Origin: RGIG1666 sp045595745 | GTDB lineage: Bacteria > Bacillota > Clostridia > UBA1381 > UBA9506 | Reading direction: 5' to 3' | NCBI GenBank assembly: GCA_045595745.1 | Contig: JAZOBB010000060.1 | Span: 1 to 6,240, forward strand | Length of the DNA stretch: 6,240 nucleotides | In this document: piece after piece, positions 5,686 to 6,240 of the stretch | How the letters are laid out: each line of letters starts with the position of its first letter | Position numbering within the stretch: position 1 is the first letter of the stretch | Translations under genes and position numbers: made by a program | Notes under the pieces: model-generated | What the model saw: only the letters and a program-made list of their open reading frames with translations | Told to the model about the DNA's origin: nothing | Database searches by the model: none

Positions 5686-6240
5686 TTAGTTATTTTCAGG
5701 TAGCTTAAACATTGTTCCAATACCAGTATCAGTAAAGATTTCAAGCAGGATAGAGTGGAGTATTCTTCCGTCAATTATATGCACGCGGTTAACCCCTTTT
5801 TTTACTGCATCAGAGCAAGCAGTAACCTTAGGAATCATTCCACCGCTTATTGTGCCGTCTTCAATCAGTTTTACTGTATCATCGGTTGTAATTTCATAAA
5901 TAATATTGCCGTCGTTATCTTTAACACCTTCAACGTCGGTAAGATAAATAAGCTTTTCTGCCTGAATTGCAGTTGCGACAGCACTTGCAACTGTATCGGC
6001 ATTGATGTTATAGCTCTGACCGTCTTTGTCTGTGCCGATAGGAGCAATAACAGGTATATATTCATCACTTGCCAAGGTTTTAAGCATTTTCGTGTTAATG
6101 CCTGTAATTTTACCTACGAATCCAACATCTATTGGATTGCCCTCTGAATCTTCGCGAAGCGGCTCGCACTGAATCATACCGCCGTCAATACCGCAAAGAC
6201 CGATAGCCTTTCCGCCTTTTTTGTTAACCAAAGAAACAAT
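5686..6240 (-). CDS. argB: Acetylglutamate kinase, C-terminal part (5' end outside window)
   Basis: This enzyme phosphorylates N-acetyl-L-glutamate with ATP, the second step of arginine synthesis. The frame is open to the right edge, giving 184 visible C-terminal residues of a protein usually about 290 long in bacteria with the long form. A TTG at 6231 is an internal leucine codon, not a start, because the preceding codons (I-V-S) continue the conserved reading into LVNKKGGKAIGL. Family landmarks in visible numbering are GGKAIGLCGIDGG (9-21), a beta hairpin, VGKITGIN (42-49), YNINADTVASAVATAI (77-92) for acetylglutamate and active-site contacts, LTDVEGV (100-106), SGGMIPKV (132-139) with the lysine that contacts phosphate in this family, and the closing GIGTMF (173-178). 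The amino-acid-kinase fold is intact as far as seen. It ends at its own terminator, so it is the last gene of whatever arginine operon lies beyond the edge. Confidence 0.95.
   Translation of the reverse strand: MVSLVNKKGGKAIGLCGIDGGMIQCEPLREDSEGNPIDVGFVGKITGINTKMLKTLASDEYIPVIAPIGTDKDGQSYNINADTVASAVATAIQAEKLIYLTDVEGVKDNDGNIIYEITTDDTVKLIEDGTISGGMIPKVTACSDAVKKGVNRVHIIDGRILHSILLEIFTDTGIGTMFKLPENN

Noticed and set aside
5755..6147. Open frames on both strands inside argB (5755-6147 + and 5871-6068 -)
   Set aside because: Both overlap the strongly conserved acetylglutamate kinase frame.

Overview
The window looks like chromosomal DNA from an anaerobic, low-G+C Gram-positive bacterium, most likely a member of Clostridia. 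The evidence is A+T-rich coding sequence, strong GGAGG-type ribosome binding sites with 6-10 base spacing, compact U-tract hairpin terminators, and a stand-alone SufC + SufB-like pair of the short kind common in Clostridia and anaerobic archaea. UGA and UAG both act as stops, so the code is standard. This placement is an inference; there is no rRNA or tRNA in the window.

Layout from left to right. (1) Positions 2-469, + strand: the C-terminal part of an unrecognised, beta-rich, possibly secreted protein. It ends at a symmetric terminator (488-518). (2) Positions 527-2894, - strand: a two-gene operon. The promoter-proximal gene encodes a cytoplasmic, TIM-barrel glycoside-hydrolase-like protein with a GH20b-type N-terminal domain; 16 bases after it comes a ten-helix EamA/DMT transporter. 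(3) Positions 3055-3861, + strand: an AraC-family regulator transcribed divergently from the hydrolase operon. The 160-base region between them holds two face-to-face promoters, a 22-base imperfect palindrome and a 13-base direct repeat. (4) Positions 3889-5528, - strand: a self-contained sufC-sufB-like operon with its own consensus -35 promoter, an ATGA overlap between the genes, and a shared terminator with the AraC gene. (5) Positions 5686-6240, - strand: the C-terminal two thirds of acetylglutamate kinase (argB), with its own terminator.

How they work together. The AraC regulator, hydrolase and transporter form a plausible small carbohydrate- or glycoside-use module in which the regulator activates the divergent operon; the substrate cannot be read from sequence. 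The SufC/SufB-like pair is a minimal Fe-S cluster assembly scaffold with no SufS, SufU, SufD or SufE gene beside it, matching the published description of the minimal SMS-type (SmsCB) system. argB belongs to arginine biosynthesis and is functionally unrelated to its neighbours here.

Start corrections: the hydrolase should start at ATG 2894, not the GTG at 2903, and the AraC protein at ATG 3055, not the ATG at 3043. In both cases the upstream candidate start lies inside the Shine-Dalgarno sequence of the downstream one. I found no mobile elements, CRISPR arrays or RNA genes.
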